Assembly (NCBI GenBank): GCA_964036155.1
Contig: OZ038423.1
Location: 43,973,249 to 44,037,248 of the forward strand
From: Diploscapter coronatus
Lineage: Eukaryota; Nematoda; Chromadorea; Rhabditida; Rhabditidae
Direction of reading: 5' to 3'
Length of the DNA: 64,000 nucleotides
Shown one piece after another: positions 38,489 through 50,639 of this stretch. The notes below the pieces were generated by a model. It made no database searches. It saw only the letters and a list, made by a program, of their open reading frames with translations, and was not told the origin of the DNA. The translations under genes were made by a program, and so were the position numbers. Position 1 is the stretch's first letter; each line of letters begins with the position of its first letter.

Positions 38489-41337
38489 AATTATCAAAAA
38501 TTATTTTGAATGGAAGCAAAAATAGAAAGATGACGATGAAAATTTGAATAGAAATGATTCCGGAGTTTACCTAAAAATTCGAATAGGTTTCAATTTCGGC
38601 TAAGTCCACCTTGAAAAGATTGAAATTTTCAATTTTGGAGTAATACAAGCATTTTCTGCAAGAAAGGGAATTTCTCTTACCTTTATAAGTCATTACTCAA
38701 TTAGTCAATGCAGTGTACAGCCTTCAGTCACGTTACCTACTTTCCAGCCGACTTTCATCTTTATCTTATTCTCTTTCTCCATCTAATTTTCTCTCATTCT
38801 TTCCTACTATTCCATTTTCTGCTTCTTTTCTCCTCTTTCCCGGCCATAATATCGTTGCATCTCTTTTTGCAAAAGATTCGATCCTCTTTGAAAAGAGAAT
38901 GGGGACAGTCAGAGATAATGAATGACGAGAAAAAGGGTACAGAAAAACAAAAGAGGAAGAAAAGATAATGAAGGTCGGAGAGACAAGAAGAAAGATAAAA
39001 ATTAAGGATTAAGCAAATTAAAGATAGCAAGAGAAGCAAAAATCAAAGACATAATATGAAGAAGAAATAGTAATAAAAAGATAAAAATGAAAATATGAGG
39101 CAGTTCAAAAATGGAAAGAATAAAGGAATAAGAAAACAAAGATAGCATGGAAAAGAAAAAATGCAGATAAAATTGAGAGATAATACAAATTAAAGAGATG
39201 AAAAGAACTTGAAGAAGGATAGAGAGAAAGCGAGAGAGTATGGAAAAATGAAGAGATAGAAAGGAAAACAGAAAATCTCGATATCTCTTGACTTGGATGT
39301 CTTCATCGTTCATTTAGATTTCGTTCATTTCTCCACTCTTCACTTGATTTTCGCCTCCAGACTCCTTTCTTTTCTTTCCAAATCGACAACCCTCTTCTGT
39401 CTTTCGCTCTGGTCATTTCGCATTTCACGCAAAGCCCGCATCCCCATTTTCGACTATTTTCATCCGTTCCTCCAAAAATGGCTGCCTTATCAGAAAATTG
39501 ATCAATAAGATCTCATCCAAATTGGGGTTATTGATCTTTTGACAAATTTCAAGAATTTTTAGGCGTTATTTGTTGAGATTGGACAGTAAGTTGCCTTTAG
39601 GTGGACCAGGATTTGAATTCCAAAGTGTATTTTAGTGAAGATCAACTTCAATTATGAAACATTTTACTAAATATTTTGATCTATTGATTTTCGAAATGCC
39701 TTATAGCCATATATCTATAGAATAAATGGATTATGAAATTTTCTAATCAACTGAATCTACAAAATTTAGAAACTTATGGAACAATGTTCTCTCAAGACGA
39801 AGGATATTCAAATTCAGGGTCATATTTATCTATTCCCTCTCTTGTTCATATTTATCGATTCGCGGCTGATTTTTCTCCACAAGCTGATGATTTGGATGAA
39901 TAGTTCATCGTTTCACTTATCCCAGCAACCTGTTTCCTTTTATTTCCCCCACTTTGCCTAAGAAGGCTTTTGACTATGACTTGCCCCATTTCAGGGATAA
40001 GCCCTGCCATTGAAGCTTCTGATCTTCATACTTGTAAAAATCATAAAAGCACTCGAATAGACGTTGTTCCTGCTAGGAAATGAATATCAACAAGACAGTT
40101 GTATAATGGCAAATTTTCACGGTGATATAAGCTCACTGAATTTTGAAGTGTATCCGTTGAATTTGATCGATTTGATCGAATAATAACTTCGGAAGAAGCA
40201 TAATTTCAGGGGTTTATTGAGTGAACTCGCTTACGATGCTAGATTATCGTTCGAAATTTTATTTTGATGCCTTTTTAGACATAACCTAGATATTCATTTT
40301 AATTCACACTTCTGGATTAGAAATTATTTCTAATTCAGTTTTGACGTATTCGGGCATTTTTTGCATACTCATATTGATCCCATCAATGAGAACATCTCTG
40401 AAAAAGCTGATCTTCATCGTATTTTAGAGAAAATATCATACTTGAAACAAAATAAGCTTACTTCTAATTTTTCCAGCAAAAAATCAACTGATCAACTTTT
40501 TACTTATCTCTTCTATTATTACATGGTTTTCAGCTTTACTGGTTTTGTCACTTCGCGCGGCTTCCTTCGAAGAATTGCGTCTGAAACCTTGAATTCTCGC
40601 AAAAACGTTGTCCATCGACCTAGAGACCATGCATTTCGAGGAGAGTTGAAAGACAGAGAAATGAGAGGCAAAACTTGTTCCATTGGACAGTCGTAGTCAT
40701 TCTACCATTCTCTTAGAGATTTTCCTCTCTCTCTGCTATCTCCAGGTTTTTCATAGTCCCTAAGATCTCCAACATTTCTTCATTTCAAACTGTCCGCCAT
40801 CTCGCGCATCCGCATACATCTGTATTGAAATTCCCGTAAAAGGATTCGCGTTTAGAGTCTTTGAGTTAAACGCAGTCTATGAACAGGATGCCACAGTCTG
40901 TTGTTTGTTCTCGAGTTTGATGATGTTTGTTGTTTTTGCTAAGATAACAAATCTGTCGTCTCCTATGAATGAAAGATTTCTCCGTCAACTATCTGAAGCA
41001 GCAACAAAGATGACTAACCTAACTTTCTCTCTCAGAAGCATAAACGAGTCCTTGAGTCTATGCAAATAAGCGATTCTGAATCTAAATGAATTAACCTCAT
41101 TAGCCCATTAGTTACCCTCTATCGTAAGCGATTTATTTTTTTAGTCTTAGCGACCTTCAATTTTTTATCAGAAGTTTTCTTCGTTTCTTCATTGATTTCG
41201 CCAAATTTAGTCATTATCACGAATCTACGCATTTCTGACCTCATTCAGATATTTTTGACGTGAAATTTGACTTATCATTTCCAGACTAATTGTGAATTTC
41301 AAGATTCAAGATTCCTGGCCGCGTTCCGTAAGCGGAC
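38489..41337. other. Intergenic region with strand-asymmetric purine tracts
   Basis: 2.85 kb without a supported gene. A pyrimidine-rich block (about 38700-38860) is followed by about 420 nt that are nearly all purine/AT with many GAA, GAGA and AAAG words (38860-39285), then another pyrimidine-rich block (to about 39480). The open frames here follow this biased composition and are not protein-like. Confidence 0.5.
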
Positions 41338-42748
41338 ATGTCTATAGCACAATGGAAAAATAAATTCGGTAGGTTTTAGGGGAAAATATGCTAATCTAGT
41401 CATTTATTGGCGATGCTTAAAATGATCAATTTGTGCTAATTTTCAGATTTCCAAAGATTACACCGATTTTTGCGTTCTCTTTTGTACGCAGAAGACGTCG
41501 ATTATTCGCAATTCGAAAGCAAACTGGATGGCACTGATATAGCGACGTTCCGGGAAAACGACAAAGCCTTTCGATTATTCGGAACAAATGTCCACGTTAA
41601 GGTCATTTTAGTTGTTTTGTTTTGTTTTATTTATTTTTTAATTATTTAGACTGTAGATGAAATAACGTATTGAAATAGAAATTCAACATTTTCACAAGCC
41701 GTTTTTAAGCTTATGAAAGAATTCATAATTTTACTTCAAATTTTATACATTTTACTGAATATTCAAGATACGTTTCACAAATCTCTAATAGCTCTAAGAA
41801 AGGAGTGAATAATTGAGTGTGTGTTCGGTCGTAATTGTGCCAGCAAGAGGAAGGAAATATTCGAAATTTGCAGGCTGGAGCCTACATCGCTTGCATTATT
41901 GGCCTCATCGTCACGATGGTTTACGTTGTCGTTTACTCATTCTTCCATTACCGCGGTATGGGGCGAAACCCGTTCATCGATCATCTGGAGCTAGGTAACC
42001 GAAAGATATAAAATTTTATTCAAATATCGATTTTGTGAAGTCAAAAAACCATGCCAAACAGTTAGTCTTCTTTCGAACGAATGTCTTTATTATCGAAACA
42101 AACCTGAATTTATTATGCATGATTCTTGTATCAAGTCAATAAAAATTCTTTAATCATTCAACATGACTAAAATTTTGATACATTTTAAAACGACGATTTT
42201 AGTCGACCTCATTTTCGCGATACTCCTCGGTATTCCATGCCATTTCATGCTATTCTACGGACTGCGAGCGGGCAAATCTATTTGGTTCTCGTAAGTCACA
42301 AAAATCGATCTTCTTCTCAAAAACATGGATTTCAGGCCATTTCTCATATTCTACACAACCAATTTCGTTCTTAATATTGTATTTACGATTTTGACGCTGT
42401 CGGCTTTTGGTTTGGACATTCACCGAAAGATCTTTGGAAATGTCCGATTCGATCTCGGATGGACTCTATTTCAGGTAATTTTTACATTTTTCTTAAACAA
42501 ACTACAAATTTGTTTGATTTCATCAAAGTCTTCTCATTAAAATTCCAAATTTAGATATTATTCACTTCCTCACAAGGACTTGCCATTTACGTTGTGATTA
42601 AAGCTCGCCGGTACGTGAACGCCAAAGATTTCTGGAGGCAGAAAAGCCAAGAGGTCAGAAAAATGTCGAAAAAAAAACAACAACAATAAAATCGATATTT
42701 TAGAGAAATTCCCAGTCAATAGTCGCCGACGGTGTTGTTATCGATTAA
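41338..42748 (+). CDS. Small four-helix membrane protein, unrecognised family
   Basis: Seven exons close in phase (41338-41368, 41447-41601, 41874-41994, 42203-42290, 42336-42474, 42555-42653, 42704-42748) to 225 residues. Four hydrophobic segments are visible: AGAYIACIIGLIVTMVYVVV (from 63), VDLIFAILLGIPCHFMLFYG (from 103), PFLIFYTTNFVLNIVFTILT (from 133) and FQILFTSSQGLAIYVVIKAR (from about 178). The 60-residue N-terminal region is hydrophilic with no signal peptide, and the C-terminus is short and polar. The layout recalls nematode-specific tetraspan proteins of the LAPTM-like or DUF7027 kind, but I cannot name the family. It converges on the secreted-protein gene 931 bp downstream. Confidence 0.8.
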
Positions 42749-43678
42749 AGTTTCACTTACCGTATTTATATTCTAATAGTAGGACACCCCTCAAATGCCA
42801 GAATTACCCAGTACCTAATTCATGCTATTCCAGGAAGTGTTTTATAGTGTTCTTTAGAGAATGCATAGAGTGAATTTTGTCTTGACTTGGAGTAATTACG
42901 ATAATTAGGTGAGAAGTTATGACGGTTTAAAAAATTCAAACTTTTCGAAAATCAGGTCTCTGAAAATAGAAGGGTATGCTCTTCTATTAGAATAAATACG
43001 GTAGTTAACATATCCTCATGCATATATTCGATCATATATGTATATGGTGTTTTCTTTAGTTGAGGCTTCAAGATTTATTTTTTTATATTAAAAATACTTC
43101 AACTAAAGAATATACGATATTTATCAAATACGGCTCAATTGATACGCAATTCTTGCGACATATGTATAATTTTACCCTGCTTGATCATTCCAAATAAATA
43201 TATATATTTATTATATATTGCATACATAAAAATGATAGCAATATAACGATGGCAATCTAATGAGAATGGCAGTACACAAACGAGAGAATGTAATTACAAT
43301 ATCATACGTGGAATTGGATAGACGATGTATATATTATGAAAGCCAGAAACATTTGTGACAGATGGCACGTCGATATGAAGTTTACTAAAATGATCAGCTC
43401 AATTTTAGAAAAAGTAAATTTCACATCGAAGGAGAAATGATATGATGATAAAATTCATGCCGAAAATGGTCTAGAAGAAGAAATCGTCCTCGGTTTCTTC
43501 TGGGACTTCTCGAGGCGGTGGCAGTTTTCTGAAGATTTAGCATGATTTGGAAGATATTATTTTGCTTTTCAAACTTCAAACGTTTAAAATGTACAAAAAT
43601 CGCTTTCAAAAGAGAAAGATTTCAATCAGGAATTTTGGAAGTGCGATTTTTCCCGCGGCAATATCGACATCCCTGATT
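42749..43678. other. Convergent intergenic region
   Basis: AT-rich, with a TATATATATTTATTATATAT tract near 43199. A short minus-strand frame at 43485-43528 behind a CTTCAG acceptor could be an alternative last exon of the neighbouring gene, encoding an acidic ending ETEDDFFF. I could not find a donor in the matching phase. Confidence 0.45.
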
Positions 43679-46600
43679 TCATTTTTTGACCAATTTCATA
43701 GTTCTGGCAATAACATACTCAACAGGCAGATCCGGAAGTTGGTCGTCATTGTCGACTTCCGCGTGCGGTTGGGGATTGATGTTCTTGGGATGCGACTGGG
43801 CCGCGGCCGGTGGTGCCTGTTGTTGTTTAGCTGGGACGGGGATGTAGTGAGCCACGCTAAATTCTTCCGCTTTTACCACTCTGATTTGAAACAACTTACT
43901 TGTTGACGACCCTCCTCTCGTACTGCCTTCCGTACTGGTCGGTGACGATTACTTGACGATGCGCGGGAGCCAAGTGGTAGCCATGGCGGGCTGATCTGGA
44001 AAAATAGTGGATAATGGATATTCTATAATGTTCGATGATAATGCACCCTTGGCCTTGACTATCGCTAGGACCACTTCTGCCAGGAGGAACCACCCGATAG
44101 CCGCCGACAACCTGGTTGTCGCCACTGCCGTACTGAAAATTGATCGTACAATCGTACGGAAAAGTGAATATGTTTCGAACATTTTCGACATAAGAACCAA
44201 AGTCACCTTATTTGATGAGTTTGACATTTGGCTTGGTGAATCTAATAAGTGCTGAATCAACTTATGAAACTTACAGTTTCTTCAGGATTGCTAGCTTTAA
44301 CCTGCGCAGCAGATTCAGCTCGGACTCCGTGGCCGATCTTGTGGGCCGCGGGCTGACCGCCTTGACCGATTTGGTAGTTCGAGCCAGAGTTGTCGGCATA
44401 GGGGTCGGCAGCTTGCTGAGGATTGCCGTATGGGTTCGCGGAGTATCTGGGGTCCTAAATTGCTTTCCTTCGGAATTACCTCATTTTTCACACAATATTG
44501 CTGATTGAGTAACTATTATGTTCATGCTCCATTATTTCTCAAGCATATCATGAGATATACCTGTGCCGCAGCACCCGTCCTCTGAGGCATGACGTGCAGT
44601 CGCGAGTCCTTCCTGTAGGCATTGAATCGAGGATCCTGGTCAGCAGAAGCGTACCTTTGAGCAGGTGGGTAGTTGAGTTGAGTGATCTGGAAAGGTTATC
44701 TCATCATGCCTATTTAAATTCATCATCTAAGAAGACGCCTATGTCTCAGCATAGTTAGACTTGCACTTCATAGGGCAGTTACTAAATGGCGGATGGCGGA
44801 GTTCTATAGTTAGTGAGATAAACAAGAGGATGAAATCTGAAAGAAACAGTGTGGAAAAGACACACTCCGTCATATAGCAATTGCTATTTCATGATAGCAT
44901 AGACCGAGATTGCCGTCTTCAAGTCCCGACAAATCATATAGAACCTTCTGATTCGGATATCTCAAGCCGCCTCGGTCGTCGACGATGATTCCTTGGTGCT
45001 CATGAGGATCGTAGTACTTCCACAGGTGGTTCGGATCCTGGGTTGTGGTGGTCGGTGGCAGTGGTCGGCGGATCTCCTGAGGGAAGGCATTCTGGAAAAT
45101 TCTTTCTCGTTGTTAAACATAGGCAATTTTGATTTATTGCAACGTCACGATCAACGAAATAGCGTCTGTAATAAGGAAGAGGTAGGGAAGCGCTTTCTAA
45201 ATTTTCCTCCCTTTAATTTGTTTCAGAACGCGACATTGCTACAAATTAAAACTATTTTAAAACACTTCGACATCAGATTTTCTTTCTAGCTTTTTTTTGG
45301 AAAGCATCTAAGAGTGCATGCCAGAGTTGAACGTCATGCAGTTCCGTGTGACTCCTTCTAGAACGCGTCCGAACTAATCGCATTAAACCAGGAAGCTATC
45401 TTATCAGTTTTTTATGCCGAAGCAATCATTTTTCGAAAATGCCTTCTCTAGCGCCATGCAAATGGCACACAGAAATGATAACAGTTGGGTGAACAGAACA
45501 CATAGAAAATTGAAAAGGTCGATAAAGTCATCGATAAATTTCTCTTCTCACTGATTATGTTAGAGCTTTAATAAGGTTCTGAGTCCGAAACTTGAAGCCT
45601 AAAAATTTTTGGGAGTTCAGCTTTTCATGATTTTTGTATCTTGAACTTTCAGAACTTGAAGATAAATTCCCAAAATGCATGAGACCAAAAACTGATCTGC
45701 CAAATTTCGGTCATTCTCTCAATTGCTTTGTTCCAGTAGCTCTGCGGAGAAATTTACAATCGGAGCCCTTTTATGGAGCAATATGTTTAGTTTTATATTT
45801 ATTGATAAATGTTTGGAAGGAAGAGAAATTTATAGGCAGCTGATGAAATTCTTGGGAAGATCGGAGGTTTCCATAGACTTAGGAAATTTAAAAATAATTT
45901 CACTAAATATACCCTGATCTATATCAGTTTTGGAATATTCTTGCTCAAGAATTGAGTTTTATGAGAACCTCTGATATCTAGTTCCTGCTTGAAAGATCGC
46001 ATTTTCTCACGAAAGAGGATCGAAATTGTGATTTTTGTGGATTGTATGAAATCTTTTTCGAGATAGCGGAAATCGCACACAAAATGCGTTTGTTGAATAC
46101 TTGCACTCGGAAAATGGATAAAATGCATAGGTGAAATATAAAATTGTGTCATGACAAATAATAAATGCGACAAAAGTCTCTAGTGCCGTCGCCTAAAATT
46201 GAAAACAAATTTCACAAGTGTCAATTCGACTCTAGAAGTTGGTAATCATTGCATAATGATCATTTTAGGTCCAACAGCAAACTCTGGCATCTATTTTCGT
46301 TGTCGGAAAATGGATGTCCGAATATAGCGTCGGAGTTCAAACAATCCCGCAGAAAATACTGAACGGTTACATAGGAATGGTACGGTGAAGGTCTCGGGAA
46401 AATATTTTAAACAGGTATATACGAGAAGTCACCGTAGCATGCCGATTTCAGAAATAGGGGAATTCGACACACTAAAAAGGTTTAAAGCGGCAGTAACATC
46501 GAGAACAATTATGAGTTTTGAAGGACACATCGAGAAATCTTACGAAATACGGTAAAGACAAAGGAAAACGATAAAGCGAAAATCGGTTCAAATCAAAGCT

Positions 46601-49600
46601 AGAACAATCTGCAAATAGATGCCTAGCCATAACTTGGCTGAAAAGTAATGTCACTCGAAAATTTAAGCTAAAAGAAATTAGGAATGCACAAGACGTCGTA
46701 AAATTGAGGTTATCAAGACTAGAGCATCTTGATTATAGAATTTTTTGAAAAAAAATCTCTTGTGCATTCTAATTCCTGCAAAAAAGTAAATCGATTACCT
46801 AAAATTGTGTCTTAACGTTTTTACATACTCGGAAAATTGCGTACATGTACAGCTCATAGCAATCACCGTTCGAACTTAAATTAGATATTAAAAAAGGAAA
46901 AAAATAGAACTCGAACGATGAATTTCAGGGAAATAAGCGACAAATCGGGGAAAATCGCTTAGAATTTATGTCTGTGATGACGAAGCGATGGACTCACGTC
47001 TCGTCGACGCTTCAGAATCCACACGTCATCCTCGAACTGACCGCCACCGTGGATCTGAAGATTATTTTCTCTTTGAAGTAATTTTATTTAAATATGCTTC
47101 AAATGAGAATCCAGATTTGTGATACCTTTCAGCTTTATATTGATCACTTATTCACAGTCAAATTTTAATGGATTCGAAAATTATTGCCTATGAACAGACA
47201 ATAAAGCCTAGACCACCTACAACATTATTGTAATTTTTAATTACTCTTGCTGACAGAAAAACTAATCATAAAATCGCGCATAAAGGTGTTAAGAAGTGAC
47301 TTTTGAATAGGGTATAAAATCTCGAATGAAAACGACTGACCTCAGTGATACGTTCGGAGTCTGGTGAGACGCCCTTGAACTCCTTATCTTGAAGTTTGGC
47401 ATCGCCATAGAAGGCCTGAAATGAAAATGTATACTGCATGCTATAAAATGAACTAATTATTTTGGTTTAATGAGTCGTTTTGATCGGAACGAGTGATTTT
47501 TGGTGAGTAAATTGAACAATCATTATGTGTTGATCAATTTTACTAGATGATTGAAGAAATATCGAAAGCCTCGAAATTTTGGATCTGGGACGATTTGTAG
47601 CGAATTTTAGGGGGTGCCCACGCAAATTTTTATTTACAAATCGCCCAGACCCAAATTTTTAAATTACCAAAAATTTAAACTAACATTTGCATCAACGGGC
47701 TGGTATCTGGCGATACGGTGATGGTGGAATCCGAGAGAATTTCTGGGAATGGCATTTGCTGCCGGAATCCACTCGAACCTGAAATGTTTTATTTTAGGAT
47801 TTTTTAGCTTTTTCATATTTTATTACAAACTTTGTATGATTTTTATTGAAATTGGATGCTGTGAAAAGTTTTTAGGTTTTCGGATTAGAGACGCACAAAT
47901 CTTTCACACAAAGAGCATAGTAAATAGTGAAAACAATCATAAGAGCTCGCGGTTTTCATGTTCTATTTTCAATCTGTAAAAACGATTCTTTTATTTTTTC
48001 AAAAGAAACGGTTCAACTGTATTTACATTTCCAATTGTAACTTTTTTGAAAAGATTTCTAAGTTTTTTACGAACCATCTAACTTTTTTCTGGGAGTTTCT
48101 TAGTCGAGTATTTGCATACGTATGTCTGTCGGTGAGGGGGCGTTTCGGTGTACTTTCTATTTGCGTACTTTTCTTTTTTCCCGTCGAAAAATGCACTATT
48201 ACAAGGTCACAAAGAAGTGTTGTGATGAAGTATGCAAATAGCATACGTGAGGGCGCTAATTTCGAGCTAATCGTCAAAAATCGGCGATTTTTTTTTATAG
48301 GTTAGATCATTTTAAATCGATATTCCCATGTTATTTGCCCTCTCGGTTGTCAAATAGTAGCAGTATTTTAGGACATTATTGATTTCGAAACTTTTCTACA
48401 TTTGAACTTTAAAATGTGTTCTGGTCCTAGTTTTTTGTGCAAGCAATTTTTCTGATTTATCAGGCAAAATTTCTCTCGATCAGTTTTAGGTCTAATTGGT
48501 TTTATGGCGCCAAAAGGAAGCTAACAATAAGCCAGAAAGATGTCGAAAAATCAGAAGCGCCCTTTGATTTTCACACAAAGAAACTGGGAGGAAGTTTGTT
48601 GCTTGAAAGCTCGAAAGGAATAATGCAATGATAACAACATAAAGGAAACAGCGATGCAAATAATGAGAAACACTTCAATTTTCAGCTGATAAAGCTAATT
48701 GAATCATAAGTGGAGCACTACGTAATTTTCAACTAAAATTGCTAAGCTATGACTTGTCAAAATATCGAAATTTAAAATTGTTAATTTGTATAGTTTTAAG
48801 ACCAAAGTACTCTTTGCCAAGAAGAAAGTACTACCAGGAATTTTTGGATGCAATTTTTCGCCATAATGCGCTTATTTCGAATGATTAAAGGCGTAAAATG
48901 ATGGGGTAGTCGGAATGATAAGTCAGAAAACTACATTTTTATGGCATGAAAAGATATGATAAAGTGCTTAGAAATAATTAGTGTGAAATAGCAATCATAA
49001 GAATATGCCAATCGGTGAAATGTCACTCAATTGGTTGATTGAGTTGTGACGAAATTTTTCATGAGACTTGAATTTTAGCATTTAGAAAAAAATCAAGTTC
49101 GAAAAGAACTATTCTTTCCTGGAATTTCGAGAATTCGTTAATGGGCGCGATATTTTGATATCATGATGCGAGAATTCGTATGTTGTGAATGAAGCCTAAT
49201 GCATGAATCCGTCTACTATGTCAACAAATTTGAAGAATTTGCGAAATTTTGCTGATTGAAGAAAATATCATTCCAAAAGAAGATGAGTAATCCTTGAATT
49301 TACGTAGAGAAAGCAAATACTCTTTCTAGTTCAATGATAGTTTAGGCTCTATTTCATAGATTTCATGCGAAAGATAGAATGGTATTTTGGTAATTTGGAA
49401 AATCAGTTGCGTCATAGCATCGCTCCATGCAAAATAGCATAGGATTTGTTAGGAAGAAAACTACTTCTCAATACTATTCGTATGCAACGATGCAACTCTA
49501 TTGCAACTACTTTTCCAGATTACCTATTTTTTAGTTTGAAAGGAAAATTCTCACGGATTCTCCTCATTGGGATTGAAGCGATTGCGGCTGAGAATTCGGA

Positions 49601-50639
49601 ATCCGCCACAGACCTCGACGACCTCGCCCGACTCCAGGCCAACAAACCATCCACACAGCTGGAATTTTGATCATTAGAAATTCCAAGTATCATGAATTTG
49701 TCTGCTAGAATATGCTTTAAAGGAAGTGATCATAAATTTAGTTAAAACTCTGAGAACTGTAAAGATCAAATCGCGGTCAATTTCCATGAGTGTAGAATCT
49801 TGCAGAACGCTTACCTTTCCATCCGGCTTCTCGAAGACGTGCCCAAAGCTCTCGTAGTGCTTGCCGCCCGGGTACCGAGATCTAGTGATCCTGAAGTTCA
49901 AAGGAATTAGTCTGGATTAGAATGTCTCGGGCTCTTCACACTATAATGCAGCTGTTTAAAACTCATAACTGAAAATGACATTCCATCACTCCGAAATGAA
50001 ATTGTTAGAAGAAATGAGAAGAAAATCATCATATCCAACTCTTCGATAAGCCAGTTTTATACCTCGCATCAGAATCTTGGAATGTTGTGACCTTATCTTC
50101 AACTCGCCTTCAAAATTTGATCACATTATTAACAGAGAATTACTTTCTCGAATCGCGAAAATTTATGTTTGAGAAACCCCACCAATATCCGACCCATCCA
50201 TTTGAGGGCTGACCCTCGAAGGTCATGAAGTCGGCCTTCGACCTGCCGCCCTTGATCTCCCCGTCGTAGCCGATCGTCGTCCAGTATTCATCACCGACCT
50301 GAGAATTGCTTGGCAAACAGCGACGGAACGGACGAATCTCTTCGGGCTGAAATTCAAAATTATCAAGTTATGAATGTGAAAATGAGCGTTATGAGTGAAA
50401 GAAAATTGCGAAATGTTAGCGAGAAGCAGGATTCTAAATTTATTGTTTGGAGTCGAGGATCCAGAAAGCTTATAGTTAGATATTAAAATGCTATGGAGTT
50501 AACTAGAGGCTGAAATGGTTTTTTTCAATTTTTAACTCACCCCCGTTCGACTCTCTCGATACTTGCATTTGGCTTCTCCGAGACCGAAGAAGCTCGCCAA
50601 GACGATGAGCAGCGAGGTCGCAACGAGTCGGTGGTTCAT
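43679..50639 (-). CDS. Secreted mosaic protein with possible DM9-like modules
   Basis: Fourteen exons close in phase (50639-50541, 50346-50183, 50107-50063, 49890-49815, 49658-49555, 47778-47685, 47415-47341, 47054-46998, 45091-44945, 44686-44561, 44454-44275, 44132-44047, 43995-43900, 43880-43679) to about 516 residues. Residues 1-23 (RLVATSLLIVLASFFGLGEA) are a clear signal peptide. The N-terminal half is compact, with CGWFVGLESGEVVEVCGG and FEWIPAANAIPRNSLG followed by a GGGQFEDDVWILKR end; this spacing resembles DM9 (DUF3421) repeats, but the match is by eye. The C-terminal half is disordered and rich in Pro, Gln, Asn and Tyr (RYSANPYGNPQQAADPY, PPGRSGPSDSQGQG), as in cuticle or matrix proteins. 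Introns of 1.8 and 1.9 kb carry hairpin repeats. The last exon is uncertain. I cannot name an ortholog. Confidence 0.75.
46676..46774. repeat. Nested inverted repeat in an intron of the secreted-protein gene
   Basis: AATTAGGAATGCACAAGA (46676-46693) pairs with TCTTGTGCATTCTAATT (46758-46774), with one bulged base. Inside, ATCAAGA and TCTTGAT form a second stem. It lies in the intron between exons 8 and 9. Confidence 0.75.
47574..47658. repeat. Inverted-repeat element in an intron of the secreted-protein gene
   Basis: The arm starting AAATTTTGGATCTGGGACGA (47574-47599) and the arm TACAAATCGCCCAGACCC with its following AAATTT (47635-47658) pair with a few differences around a 35-nt loop containing GGGGGTGCCC. 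It ends 27 nt before exon 6 on its 3' side and is MITE-like. Confidence 0.8.

Noticed and set aside
38708..39313. Several long open frames rich in Phe/Leu/Ser on both strands
   Set aside because: They follow the purine/pyrimidine skew of the DNA; no motifs, splice structure or balanced composition.
43421..43609. Alternative basic last exon for the secreted-protein gene (ASRSPRRNRGRF)
   Set aside because: It needs a weak donor inside exon 14. The acidic frame in the same place looks more natural but does not match the available phase, so the in-frame stop at 43679 was kept.
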